From ASV31 sp965229765 (GTDB lineage: Bacteria; Pseudomonadota; Alphaproteobacteria; Rhodobacterales; Rhodobacteraceae): a stretch of DNA of 64,000 nucleotides. Shown one piece after another: positions 26,065 through 34,665 of the stretch. Within the stretch, counting starts at the first letter, position 1. Each line of letters opens with the position of its first letter. The DNA is taken from the NCBI GenBank assembly GCA_965229765.1, contig CBDDJT010000002.1, positions 620,001 through 684,000 of the forward strand, read 5' to 3'. Both the position numbers and the translations under genes were made by a program. Under the pieces are notes generated by a model that was not told where the DNA came from, searched no databases, and worked only from the letters and a program-made list of their open reading frames with translations.

Positions 26065-27255
26065 ATGAGCTGGAAGACCCTCGACGACATCGACCTGACA
26101 GGCAAGGTCGTGCTGACCCGCGTGGACATCAACGTGCCGGTCGAGGACGGCCGCGTCACCGACGCCACCCGGATAGAGCGCATCGTGCCGACGATCCGCG
26201 ATATCCTTGGCAAGGGCGGCAAGCCCGTGCTGTTGGCCCATTTCGGCCGGCCCAAGGGTAAGGTGGTGCCCGAGATGTCGCTGGAGGTGGTGCGCCCCGC
26301 CTTGGAGCAGGCGCTGGGCGTGCCGGTTGGCTTTGCCGCCGACTGCATCGGCGGTCCCGCGAAACGTGCCGTGACCGCGATGCAGGCGGGCGAGGTGCTG
26401 CTGCTGGAAAACACCCGCTTTCATGCCGGCGAAGAAGCCAACGACGGCATGTTCGCCGCCTCGCTGGCCGCGCTGGGGCAGGTCTATTGCAACGACGCGT
26501 TCTCAGCGGCCCACCGCGCCCATGCCTCGACCGAGGCGATCGCGCGGCTCTTGCCCAGCTGCGCCGGCCGCCTGATGGAGGCGGAACTCAGCGCGCTGGA
26601 CAAGGCGTTGGGCCAGCCCGACCGCCCGGTGGTGGCGGTGGTGGGCGGCGCAAAGGTGTCGACCAAGCTGGACCTGCTGGGGAACCTGATCCGCAAGGTC
26701 GACCACCTTGTGATCGGCGGCGGCATGGCCAATACCTTTCTGGTGGCACAGGGAAAGGAGATCGGCACCTCACTGGCAGAACGCGAGATGGCCGACACCG
26801 CGCTGTCGATCATGGCGAAGGCGGGCGAAGTGGGCTGCGAGATCGTGCTGCCCGTCGACGTCGTCGCGGCAACCGAATTCGCCGCCGGCGCGCCCAGCGA
26901 CACTGTTCCCGCCGACGCCTGCCCCGCCGACCGCATGATCCTCGACGCGGGGCCGGAAACGGTGGCGCGAATCGCCACGATCCTCGACGGCGCGCGCACG
27001 CTGATCTGGAACGGCCCGCTGGGCGCGTTCGAGATCGCGCCCTTCAATGCCGCCACCAATGCCGCGGCTCTCAAGGCGGCGGAACTGACACGCGCCGGCC
27101 GGCTGGTGTCCGTGGGCGGCGGCGGTGATACCGTTGCGGCACTGAATGCGGCGGGCGTGGCGGACGATTTCACCTACATCTCGACCGCGGGCGGTGCCTT
27201 CCTCGAATGGATGGAAGGCAAGACCCTGCCGGGGGTTGCCGCACTAGAGGCTTGA
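26065..27255 (+). CDS. pgk: Phosphoglycerate kinase
   Basis: Reversible transfer of phosphate from 1,3-bisphosphoglycerate to ADP; cytosolic glycolytic and gluconeogenic enzyme. Key segments are 'VLTRVDINVPVEDGRVTD' with the substrate Arg/Asp/Asn, 'VLLAHFGRPKG', 'VLLLENTRFHAGEE', the hinge 'VVAVVGGAKVSTKLDLLGNL', 'LIWNGPLGAFE' and the nucleotide loop 'SVGGGGDTVAAL'. AAAGGAGG lies about 9 bases before ATG 26065. An in-frame extension back to 25240 would overlap both cyclophilins and is not real. Length, 396 residues, is standard. A -35-like TTGACG at 26011 may belong to its promoter. Confidence 0.97.
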   Translation: MSWKTLDDIDLTGKVVLTRVDINVPVEDGRVTDATRIERIVPTIRDILGKGGKPVLLAHFGRPKGKVVPEMSLEVVRPALEQALGVPVGFAADCIGGPAKRAVTAMQAGEVLLLENTRFHAGEEANDGMFAASLAALGQVYCNDAFSAAHRAHASTEAIARLLPSCAGRLMEAELSALDKALGQPDRPVVAVVGGAKVSTKLDLLGNLIRKVDHLVIGGGMANTFLVAQGKEIGTSLAEREMADTALSIMAKAGEVGCEIVLPVDVVAATEFAAGAPSDTVPADACPADRMILDAGPETVARIATILDGARTLIWNGPLGAFEIAPFNAATNAAALKAAELTRAGRLVSVGGGGDTVAALNAAGVADDFTYISTAGGAFLEWMEGKTLPGVAALEA

Positions 27256-27320
27256 TGCACGCCGCCATTAGGCGTTCAATCGGGCGCATACCGGATGCAG
27301 CCCCCGAGAGGACCCTCGTC

Positions 27321-28925
27321 ATGCACCGCCTTCTGGCCCCAGCGCTTCTTGCCGCCGCCCTGCCCACCGCCACGCTGGCACAGGGCACCCCCACGCTTTG
27401 GGATGTCATCACCCCCGACCGCATCCTGCGCAGCGTGCTTCAGTCGGGCATCATGGGCCTGCGCACCCAGGCCGACATCAAGTACGGCGACATGTCCGTG
27501 GACATCGCCGCCGGCCGGGTGACCCTGACCGACGTCCAGATCTGGCCGCTGCCCGAATGGGATATCGACGGCGCCTGCGAGGTGCGGATCGACCGGCTGA
27601 CCCTGCGCACCGCCGCGCTGGACGAGCTGGACCGCCTGCGGCTGAAGCTTCAGGCCGCGGGCACCACGGTGCCCGACGTCTGCCTGCCCGAAGAGCCGCG
27701 CGGCGCATTGGCGATGGCCGGTCTCGGGATGCTCGACATTCCGCGCCTGACCCTTGACGTGGACTATGACATCCGCAGTTCCGGCGCCGAGGTTCAGCTG
27801 TTTGCCACCGTCACGGATGTGGCAAGCGCCGCGCTGACCGCTGACTTCGAATACATCTGGGTGGACGGGCGCGACGACATGGAAGAACCGGACCCGGTTG
27901 TCTTCCTCGACGGCGCCACGCTGCGGGTGGAAAACCTCGGGCTGTGGACCGTGTTGCAGAACATGGCCCCGCCCGAGTTCACGAACCCCGACAATGCCGC
28001 CTTGATGATCGAGGGGATGCTGGGCGGGATGCTGGCCGAGGCCAACCGCGACACGGCACCTTCCGATTTCGCCGGTGACCCCAGTGCACTGACCGAGGCG
28101 CAGCGCAGTTTCCTTACATCGGTGGCGGCAAGCTGGCCCGCCTTTCTGCGCAATCCCGAAACCATCGTGATCGAGACGGCGATCGACGGCGACGTCTACC
28201 TTGACTTCGAGCTGTTCGAGGACGACCCGCGCTATGTCTTTGACACGCTGCGGCCCGTGGTGGCGCTTGCGCCCGCCAGCACCGCGCGGATGCTGCCCGT
28301 GGCCCTGTTGCAGCAGGCGCTGGGCGATGCCTCGGGCATGTCGATCGAGGACCGGCGCACCGTGGGACTGGCGCTTGTCAGCGGCGACGGCGCGCCACGC
28401 AACGTGCCCGCGGGCATCACGCTTCTGGCTGACCTGGCCGAGGCTGGCGACGGCACCGCCGCGATGGCGCTGTCGGACGCGCTGGCCACCCGCGACCGGG
28501 ACGAGGCCTATCGCTGGGCCCTGCGCGCGGGCGCGGCCGGAGAGCCGGGCGCGACGGCGCGGCTTGACCGGCTGGAGGCCGAGATGGGCCTTGCCGCGGC
28601 CATCACCCTGCAACAGGAGGTGTCGGGCGATGCCAGCCATGACCCGGCCAAGCTTGAATCCATCGCGCTGATCCGCGACGAGGCGGCAATGCGCATGTCC
28701 GGGCGCGGGCTGGCGCGGTCGTATCCCATCGCGGCGATGTGGGCGATGATCGGGGCCGCGGCGGGAGATGCCGAATCCACCGATATCCTTGCCGATATCG
28801 ACGACCGTGTGCGCCTTGCGGGGGCCAAGGCCCGCGCATCCTGGGCCGCGCACGAGACCGAGGCCAGCCGCCTGGCGACCGAGGCCTGGCTTGGAATGGA
28901 CCTGCCGACGCGTTTCCGCCCCTGA
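27321..28925 (+). CDS. Exported protein of unknown function between pgk and fba
   Basis: A signal peptide (residues 1-20, 'MHRLLAPALLAAALPTATLA') leads a 534-residue periplasmic protein I do not recognise. The first half (residues 25-330) alternates hydrophobic and polar residues like a beta-rich domain ('VDIAAGRVTLTDVQIWPL'). The second half (about 360-530) is Ala-rich and helical, with repeated segments reminiscent of Sel1/TPR repeats, such as 'ALSDALATRDRDEAYRWALR' and 'SYPIAAMWAMIGAAAGDAES'. Three Cys in the N-terminal half could form disulfides. It lies between two glycolytic genes on the same strand, 65 bp after pgk, but nothing in it suggests a metabolic role. Confidence 0.82.
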   Translation: MHRLLAPALLAAALPTATLAQGTPTLWDVITPDRILRSVLQSGIMGLRTQADIKYGDMSVDIAAGRVTLTDVQIWPLPEWDIDGACEVRIDRLTLRTAALDELDRLRLKLQAAGTTVPDVCLPEEPRGALAMAGLGMLDIPRLTLDVDYDIRSSGAEVQLFATVTDVASAALTADFEYIWVDGRDDMEEPDPVVFLDGATLRVENLGLWTVLQNMAPPEFTNPDNAALMIEGMLGGMLAEANRDTAPSDFAGDPSALTEAQRSFLTSVAASWPAFLRNPETIVIETAIDGDVYLDFELFEDDPRYVFDTLRPVVALAPASTARMLPVALLQQALGDASGMSIEDRRTVGLALVSGDGAPRNVPAGITLLADLAEAGDGTAAMALSDALATRDRDEAYRWALRAGAAGEPGATARLDRLEAEMGLAAAITLQQEVSGDASHDPAKLESIALIRDEAAMRMSGRGLARSYPIAAMWAMIGAAAGDAESTDILADIDDRVRLAGAKARASWAAHETEASRLATEAWLGMDLPTRFRP

Positions 28926-29017
28926 ACGCGACACACTGTTAGCGCGAAAGGGATTGGCCTTTGCCGCCCGCCGCCTTAGACGGGCGGCGGGGCAAACGAG
29001 TTGCAAGGAGGCGCGCC

Positions 29018-29947
29018 ATGAAATCGACCCGCATCGTCCAGAAGATCCTCGCCAACTACGAGGGCGAAACCCCCGGCGTTAAGGCCAAGCTGAACCACAT
29101 GCTGATGACCGGCAAGCTGGGCGGCACCGGCAAGATGGTGATCCTGCCCGTCGACCAGGGGTTCGAGCATGGCCCGGCTCGTTCCTTCGCGCCGAATCCG
29201 CCGGCCTATGACCCGCACTACCACTACCAGCTGGCCATCGACGCGGGGCTCAGCGCCTATGCCGCGCCGCTCGGCCCGCTCGAGGCCGGGGCCGACACTT
29301 TCGCCGGGCAGATCCCGACGATCCTCAAGGTGAACTCGGCCAACTCGCTGATGTCGCCCACCTCCGGCAAGAACCAGGCCGTTACCGCCAGCGTCGAGGA
29401 TGCGCTGCGGCTGGGCTGCGCCGCGATCGGGTTCACGATCTACCCCGGCTCGGACATGGCCATCGACATGATGGAGGAAATCGTCGAGATGCGGCGCGAG
29501 GCGGCAGCCTGCGGCATCGCCACGGTGATCTGGTCCTACCCGCGGGGCGAGGCGATCTCGAAGGACGGCGAAACCGCCATCGACATCGCCGCCTATGCCG
29601 CGCACATGGCCGCGCTGCTGGGCGCGCATGTCATCAAGGTCAAGCTTTCGACCGACCACCTGGAACTGCCCGAGGCCAAGAAGGTCTACGAGGCCGAGAA
29701 GATCGACATCTCGACCCAGGCCGCCCGCGTCGCCGATTGCGTGCGCGCGGCGCTGAACGGCCGGCGGATCATCGTGTTCTCGGGCGGCTCGAAAAAGGGC
29801 GCCGACAGTGTCTATGACGACGCCCGCGCGATCCGCGACGGCGGCGGCAACGGCTCGATCATCGGGCGCAACGTGTTCCAGCGCGACCGGGCCGAGGCGC
29901 TCGACATGCTGGGCAAGCTCGTCGATATCTACAAGGGCCGCGCCTGA
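29018..29947 (+). CDS. Class I fructose-bisphosphate aldolase (DhnA type)
   Basis: Schiff-base aldolase that cleaves or forms fructose 1,6-bisphosphate. 'VILPVDQGFEHGPARSF' and 'AIGFTIYPGSDMAIDMM' match the archaeal-type DhnA fold. The Lys in 'HVIKVKLSTDHLEL' is a likely Schiff-base residue, and 'IIVFSGGSKKGADSVYDD' binds phosphate. ATG 29018 has AAGGAGG about 7 bases upstream, a very strong site that supports high expression. The 309-residue length fits. It belongs to the glycolytic group with pgk (and eno about 10 kb away) and is followed by a strong hairpin shared with the convergent dehydrogenase gene. Confidence 0.93.
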   Translation: MKSTRIVQKILANYEGETPGVKAKLNHMLMTGKLGGTGKMVILPVDQGFEHGPARSFAPNPPAYDPHYHYQLAIDAGLSAYAAPLGPLEAGADTFAGQIPTILKVNSANSLMSPTSGKNQAVTASVEDALRLGCAAIGFTIYPGSDMAIDMMEEIVEMRREAAACGIATVIWSYPRGEAISKDGETAIDIAAYAAHMAALLGAHVIKVKLSTDHLELPEAKKVYEAEKIDISTQAARVADCVRAALNGRRIIVFSGGSKKGADSVYDDARAIRDGGGNGSIIGRNVFQRDRAEALDMLGKLVDIYKGRA

Positions 29948-29983
29948 GCCGGTCCGCGGGCGGGGCGGACAGGCGCCCCTGCC

Positions 29984-30005
29984 CTTCTTCTGTTTGAAAA
30001 TACTC
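29984..30005. repeat. Dispersed 22-bp intergenic motif, copy 2
   Basis: Starts CTTCTTCTGTT and ends GAAAATACTC, matching copy 1 (23436-23457) at 20 of 22 positions. It lies 37 bp after the fba stop and 13 bp before a perfect GC-rich hairpin, the same arrangement as the tyrS copy. Confidence 0.7.
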
Positions 30006-30017
30006 GCCGCGCAGCGC

Positions 30018-30052
30018 ACGCGCGCCCGGGGCTCGATGCCCCGGGCGCGCGT
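30018..30052. terminator. Bidirectional terminator between fba and the acyl-CoA dehydrogenase gene
   Basis: A perfect 15-bp stem (arm ACGCGCGCCCGGGGC) with a 5-base loop TCGAT, placed between two convergent genes. There is only a short T-run on the + side, but the stem is the strongest hairpin of the region. It ends 6 bp before the dehydrogenase stop codon. Confidence 0.75.
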
Positions 30053-30057
30053 TCCCC

Positions 30058-31683
30058 TTACCCGGGCAGAACGCGGTTCAGGATCTCTTTGGCGTAGAGC
30101 CCGGTGATCGCCCCCGCCACATCCCCCCGTCCCCGCGCCACGCGCGCGGCCACGTATCCGTCGGCCACCTCTGCCGGGGCGGTCTCGATCAGGGTGGCCG
30201 CCGTCAGCAGCACCGCAGCGCGTTCGGCGAAGAACCGCGCCTCTGCCTCGTCCGGCAGGCCCGGCCAGCGCGCGTGGTGGGCCGCAAGCGCCGCGTCATA
30301 GCGCGGGTCCACGCCGCGCGCCCGGTCAAGCGCCGCGTGCAGCACGTCGCGCGCGCCGGGTTCCCTGGCCAGGGTGCGCAGAATATCCAGGCAGATCACG
30401 TTCCCAGATCCCTCCCAGATCGAGTTCAGCGGTGCCTCGCGGTAAAGCAGGGGCAAGGGCGTGTCCTCGACATAGCCCATGCCGCCCAGCGCCTCCATGC
30501 ATTCGAAGATCACGCCGGGGCAGCGCTTGTTCGACAGGAACTTCGCCAGCGCCACGCCGATGCGGGCAAAGGCGCGGTCGGTCTCGGACGTGCCGCCGAA
30601 GACGCCGGCGACCCGCAGACCCAGCGCCAGCGCGCCCTCCCAGTCGAGCGCGAGGTCGGCCAGCACGGCGCGCATCAGCGGCTGGTCGATCAGCCTGCGC
30701 TCAAAGGCGCTGCGGTGGCGGCACCACCAGACGGCTTCGGCCAGCGCGGCGCGCATCAGACCCGCCGGCGCCATGGCGGTATCCAGCCGGGTATGGTGCA
30801 CCATGGACATGATCGTCGCCACGCCCGCGCCCTCGTCGCCCAGACGCAGCGCGCGCGCCCCGTGATACTCGATCTCGGCCGAGGCATTGGCCCGGTTGCC
30901 CAGCTTTTGCTTCAGCCGCATAAGATGGATGGCGTTGCGCTCGCCCGTGTCCAGCCAGCGGGGGACAAGATAGCAGGTCAGCCCCTCGGGCGCCTGCGCA
31001 AGGGTCAGGAAACCATCGGACATGGGCGCGGAACAGAACCACTTGTGCCCGGTCAGGCGGTAGAACACCCCGTCCGGCTCTGCGGTCGTGGTTGTGGCGC
31101 GCAGGTCCGAACCGCCCTGCTTTTCGGTCATCGCCATGCCCAGTGTCGCACCCGCTTTTTCTGCAAGCCGCGCGGGCACGGGGTCGTACTGACGTGACAT
31201 CAGCTTGGGCCGCCAGGTCCGGGCGATGGCGGCATCGGCCCGCAGCGCGGGGATCGCGGCATAGGTCATGGTCATCGGGCAGCAGACGCCCGGTTCGACC
31301 TGCGTCATGAGATAGACCATCGCCGCGTGGGTCACGTGCCCGCCTGCGCCGCCCTCCCATGCCGTGGCGGCATAGCCGGCACCGATGCCGGCCTGCATGA
31401 GCGCGTGATAGGAGGGGTGAAACGTCACCTCGTCCAGCCGCCGCCCGCCGCTGTCGAAAAGCCGCAGTTCCGGCGGATGGCGGTTTGCCGCGCGCCCGGC
31501 CTCGTGCATGTCGGGCCGCGCAAGCGTCTCGGCCAGCCGCGCCAGCGCGGCAGGCTGTCCGTGCCCGGCCTGCACCGCCTGCCGCAGGGGCAGGTCGCCG
31601 TCCCACAGCGCCAGCGGCCGGGGCGGCGGCTGATTCTCGACCCGGTGGGTCGGCAACACATCGCGCGGCGCAACGCCTGTCAT
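30058..31683 (-). CDS. Acyl-CoA dehydrogenase family protein, AidB-like
   Basis: FAD-dependent acyl-CoA dehydrogenase homologue of the AidB subgroup, which in E. coli is an alkylation-response protein that binds DNA. Features include 'MAMTEKQGGSDLRATTTTAE' for flavin binding, 'TGHKWFCSAPMSDGFL', and the C-terminal region with 'SNKRCPGVIFECMEALGGMG' and 'PLNSIWEGSGNVICLDILR', where ordinary acyl-CoA dehydrogenases carry the catalytic Glu context. The start at 31683 gives 541 residues, typical of AidB; an in-frame extension to 31875 would overlap the divergent ftsB gene region. Whether it oxidises acyl-CoA or protects DNA is not decidable here. Confidence 0.9.
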   Translation of the reverse strand: MTGVAPRDVLPTHRVENQPPPRPLALWDGDLPLRQAVQAGHGQPAALARLAETLARPDMHEAGRAANRHPPELRLFDSGGRRLDEVTFHPSYHALMQAGIGAGYAATAWEGGAGGHVTHAAMVYLMTQVEPGVCCPMTMTYAAIPALRADAAIARTWRPKLMSRQYDPVPARLAEKAGATLGMAMTEKQGGSDLRATTTTAEPDGVFYRLTGHKWFCSAPMSDGFLTLAQAPEGLTCYLVPRWLDTGERNAIHLMRLKQKLGNRANASAEIEYHGARALRLGDEGAGVATIMSMVHHTRLDTAMAPAGLMRAALAEAVWWCRHRSAFERRLIDQPLMRAVLADLALDWEGALALGLRVAGVFGGTSETDRAFARIGVALAKFLSNKRCPGVIFECMEALGGMGYVEDTPLPLLYREAPLNSIWEGSGNVICLDILRTLAREPGARDVLHAALDRARGVDPRYDAALAAHHARWPGLPDEAEARFFAERAAVLLTAATLIETAPAEVADGYVAARVARGRGDVAGAITGLYAKEILNRVLPG

Positions 31684-31831
31684 CGGAAAGCTCTCGGGGG
31701 ACTCATGCCTGTCCGACGATAGCGCGCACTTGCCTGCCCGCGCTACCGGAACAGCGGGGGATTCCCTTTTTCGGCGGAGTATGGCACGATTCGCCACGGG
31801 CACCCGCCAGAGGTGCCAGCGAGGCAGAGCG

Positions 31832-32128
31832 ATGTCGAAACAGAAACCGGCCCTCGGGATCCTGATGGTCTTCATGGCGGCGTTTCTTCTGGGCGCCTAT
31901 TTCACCTTTGCCAGCGTGCAGGGGGACTACGGGCTGTTCCGGCGGATCCAGATCGAGGCCGAGGCGCAGGTTCTGCGACAGGAACGCGACAAGCTGGCGG
32001 CAGAGGTCTCGGCGATGCGCAACAAGACACGCCGCCTGTCCGATGGATATCTGGACCTTGACCTTCTGGATCAGCAGGCCCGCGAGGTGCTGGGGCTGGT
32101 GCGCGCCGACGAGGTCGTGCTGCGCTGA
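31832..32128 (+). CDS. ftsB: Septum formation initiator family protein (FtsB/DivIC)
   Basis: Small bitopic division protein of 98 residues. The N-terminal transmembrane helix (residues 7-26, 'LGILMVFMAAFLLGAYFTFA') is followed by a periplasmic coiled coil ('EAEAQVLRQERDKLAAEVSA') and a C-terminal segment 'LDLLDQQAREVLGLVRADEV' matching the FtsB/DivIC family. It should act with FtsL and FtsQ to activate septal peptidoglycan synthesis. It lies upstream of the pdh operon, as in many alphaproteobacteria, and is divergent from the AidB-like gene. A longer in-frame start at 31730 adds no hydrophobic signal. Confidence 0.88.
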   Translation: MSKQKPALGILMVFMAAFLLGAYFTFASVQGDYGLFRRIQIEAEAQVLRQERDKLAAEVSAMRNKTRRLSDGYLDLDLLDQQAREVLGLVRADEVVLR

Positions 32129-32243
32129 GCCCCGCTGCGGCGGCCACACGGCATCGTCGCCCCATGCAGCGCGACGTTTGCGTCTGGCGCAACCCTGCCC
32201 TTCCGGAAATTCCTGTCGCATTTCCCGAATGGCTGGGCTATGA

Positions 32244-32265
32244 GATTGTTTAACACTAAACAATC
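32244..32265. promoter_or_regulatory. Perfect inverted repeat upstream of pdhA (candidate operator)
   Basis: Arms GATTGTTTA and TAAACAATC separated by ACAC, exact over 9 bp each, 28 bp before the pdhA ATG. It overlaps the last base of a possible -10 (TATGAG, 32239-32244), which has a weak -35 (TCGCAT) 17 bp further upstream. A repressor bound here would block initiation of the pdh operon. AT-rich, symmetric and isolated in a GC-rich setting, it is unlikely to be chance. The cognate regulator is not known to me. Confidence 0.65.
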
Positions 32266-32293
32266 ATCCGACCCGAGCGAGGAGACCTGCCGC

Positions 32294-33289
32294 ATGGCCG
32301 CCCGCAAGACCACGAGAAAGCCCAGCGCGTCCAATGACGAACTGCTGCACTACTACCGCGAGATGCTGCTGATCCGGCGCTTCGAGGAAAAGGCCGGCCA
32401 GCTTTACGGCATGGGCCTGATCGGGGGGTTCTGCCACCTGTATATCGGGCAAGAGGCCGTGGTGGTCGGGCTGGAAGCCGCCGCCGAAGAGGGCGACAGC
32501 CGCATCACCACCTACCGCGACCATGGCCACATGCTGGCCTGCGGCATGGACCCCAAGGGCGTGATGGCGGAACTGACCGGGCGCATCGACGGCTATTCCA
32601 AGGGCAAGGGCGGCTCGATGCACATGTTCTCGAAAGAGAAGAAGTTCTACGGCGGCCACGGCATCGTCGGCGCCAACGTGCCGCTGGGCGCGGGCATCGC
32701 CTTCGCCGACAAGTATCACGGCAACGACCGCGTCACCTTTACCTATTTTGGCGACGGCGCCGCCAATCAGGGCCAGGTCTACGAGACCTACAACATGGCC
32801 GAGCTTTGGGATCTGCCGGTCATCTTCGTGATCGAGAACAACCAGTATGCCATGGGCACCAGCGTCAAGCGCGCCACCAAGTCGCCCAGCCTGTGGGAGC
32901 GCGGCGCGGCCTACGGCATTCCGGGCGAAGAGGTCGACGGCATGGACGTTCTCGCCGTCAAGGCGGCCGGAGAGAAGGCGGTCGCGCACTGCCGTTCGGG
33001 CAACGGCCCCTACATCCTCGAGGTCATGACCTACCGCTACCGCGGTCACTCCATGTCGGACCCCGCGAAATACCGCACCCGCGACGAGGTGCAGAAGATC
33101 CGCGAAGAGCGCGACGCGATCGAGCATGTGCGACACCTGCTGATCGACGGCGGCGAGACCACCGAGGACGATCTCAAGGCGATCGACAAGGAGATCAAGG
33201 AGATCGTCAACGAAGCCGCAGAGTTTTCCAAGCAGAGCCCGGAACCGCCGGTCGAAGAGCTCTGGACCGACGTGTACGCGGACGCTTGA
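32294..33289 (+). CDS. pdhA: Pyruvate dehydrogenase E1 component subunit alpha
   Basis: TPP-dependent decarboxylation of pyruvate in the E1 heterotetramer of the pyruvate dehydrogenase complex. Visible features are 'LIGGFCHLYIGQEAVVVGLE', 'ITTYRDHGHMLACG', the TPP/Mg motif beginning 'GDGAANQGQVYE' and ending 'FVIENNQYAMGTS', and the phosphorylation-loop region 'YRYRGHSMSDPAKYRTRDEV'. ATG 32294 follows GGAG (spacing about 10) and gives 'MAARKTTRKPSASNDELLHY'. First gene of pdhA-pdhB-ORF-pdhC; only 14 bp separate it from pdhB. The 331-residue length is standard. Confidence 0.97.
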   Translation: MAARKTTRKPSASNDELLHYYREMLLIRRFEEKAGQLYGMGLIGGFCHLYIGQEAVVVGLEAAAEEGDSRITTYRDHGHMLACGMDPKGVMAELTGRIDGYSKGKGGSMHMFSKEKKFYGGHGIVGANVPLGAGIAFADKYHGNDRVTFTYFGDGAANQGQVYETYNMAELWDLPVIFVIENNQYAMGTSVKRATKSPSLWERGAAYGIPGEEVDGMDVLAVKAAGEKAVAHCRSGNGPYILEVMTYRYRGHSMSDPAKYRTRDEVQKIREERDAIEHVRHLLIDGGETTEDDLKAIDKEIKEIVNEAAEFSKQSPEPPVEELWTDVYADA

Positions 33290-33303
33290 GGGAGCGAAAA
33301 GAC

Positions 33304-34665
33304 ATGGCAACCGAAATCCTGATGCCCGCCCTGTCGCCGACCATGGAGGAAGGCACGCTTGCAAAATGGCTTGTGAAGGAGGGCGACACCGTCTCCTCCG
33401 GCGACATCCTGGCCGAAATCGAGACCGACAAGGCCACGATGGAATTCGAGGCCGTCGATGAAGGCGTCGTCGGCAAGATCCTGATCGCCGAGGGTACCGA
33501 GGGCGTCAAGGTGAACACCCCCATCGCCGTGCTGGTCGAGGAAGGCGAGGACGTGCCGGCCGCAAGCGCCGCCGCGCCGGTGGAACAGGCCCCCGCCCCC
33601 GCCGCGGCCGCAGCCGCCCCGGCACCGGCAGCCCCGAAAGCCGCCGAGGCCGCGCCGGAACCCGACTGGCCCGCCGGCACAGAGACGAAGGTCCAGACCG
33701 TGCGCGAGGCCCTGCGCGACGCGATGGCCGAGGAAATGCGCCGTGACGGCGACGTCTTCGTGATGGGTGAGGAAGTGGCCGAATACCAGGGCGCCTACAA
33801 GGTGACCCAGGGCCTGCTGGATGAATTCGGCGCCAAGCGCGTCATCGACACCCCCATCACCGAGCATGGCTTTGCCGGCGTGGGCGTCGGCGCTGCGATG
33901 GCCGGGCTGCGCCCGATCGTCGAGTTCATGACGTTCAACTTCGCCATGCAGGCAATAGACCAGATCATCAATTCGGCGGCCAAGACGCTTTACATGTCCG
34001 GCGGCCAGATGGGTTGCCCGATCGTGTTCCGCGGCCCCAATGGCGCCGCTGCCCGCGTGGGTGCCCAGCACAGCCAGGACTACGCGGCTTGGTATGCCCA
34101 GATCCCCGGCCTGAAGGTCGTGCAGCCCTACTCGGCCGCCGACGCCAAGGGTCTTCTGAAGACCGCGATCCGCGATCCCAACCCTGTCGTGTTCCTGGAA
34201 AACGAGATCATGTACGGCCGCACCTTCGAGGTTCCGGTGCTGGACGATTTCACCATCCCCTTCGGCAAGGCCCGGATCTGGCGCGAAGGCAGCGATGTGA
34301 CGATCGTCAGCTTCGGCATCGGCATGACCTATGCCCTCGAAGCGGCCGACGAACTGGCGAAGGAAGGGATCGAGGCCGAGGTGATCGACCTGCGCACCCT
34401 GCGCCCGATGGACACCGGCACGGTCATCCGCTCGGTGATGAAGACCAACCGCTGCGTGACAGTGGAAGAGGGCTGGCCCGTGGGCGCCATCGGCAACCAC
34501 ATCTCGTCGGTGCTGATGGCCGAGGCGTTCGATTATCTCGACGCGCCCGTGCTCAACTGTACCGGCAAGGACGTGCCCATGCCCTATGCCGCGAACCTCG
34601 AAAAGCTGGCGCTGACCACCACGAAAGAGGTGATCGACGCCGTGAAAGCGGTGACATACCGGTGA
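33304..34665 (+). CDS. pdhB: Pyruvate dehydrogenase E1 component subunit beta with lipoyl domain
   Basis: Second half of the E1 heterotetramer, with an N-terminal lipoyl domain fused in, as is characteristic of alphaproteobacteria. Residues 1-78 form the lipoyl domain, with the lipoylated Lys in 'EIETDKATMEFEAVD'. Residues 85-115 are an Ala/Pro-rich linker. The E1-beta transketolase-like domain runs from about 125 to 453 ('VREALRDAMAEEM', 'VFVMGEEVAEYQGAYKV', 'TPITEHGFAGVGVGAAMAGL', 'QAIDQIINSAAKTLYMS'). The lipoyl domain is almost identical to that of pdhC. Start ATG follows GGGAGCG. The stop overlaps a GTG start of the next small gene. Confidence 0.97.
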   Translation: MATEILMPALSPTMEEGTLAKWLVKEGDTVSSGDILAEIETDKATMEFEAVDEGVVGKILIAEGTEGVKVNTPIAVLVEEGEDVPAASAAAPVEQAPAPAAAAAAPAPAAPKAAEAAPEPDWPAGTETKVQTVREALRDAMAEEMRRDGDVFVMGEEVAEYQGAYKVTQGLLDEFGAKRVIDTPITEHGFAGVGVGAAMAGLRPIVEFMTFNFAMQAIDQIINSAAKTLYMSGGQMGCPIVFRGPNGAAARVGAQHSQDYAAWYAQIPGLKVVQPYSAADAKGLLKTAIRDPNPVVFLENEIMYGRTFEVPVLDDFTIPFGKARIWREGSDVTIVSFGIGMTYALEAADELAKEGIEAEVIDLRTLRPMDTGTVIRSVMKTNRCVTVEEGWPVGAIGNHISSVLMAEAFDYLDAPVLNCTGKDVPMPYAANLEKLALTTTKEVIDAVKAVTYR

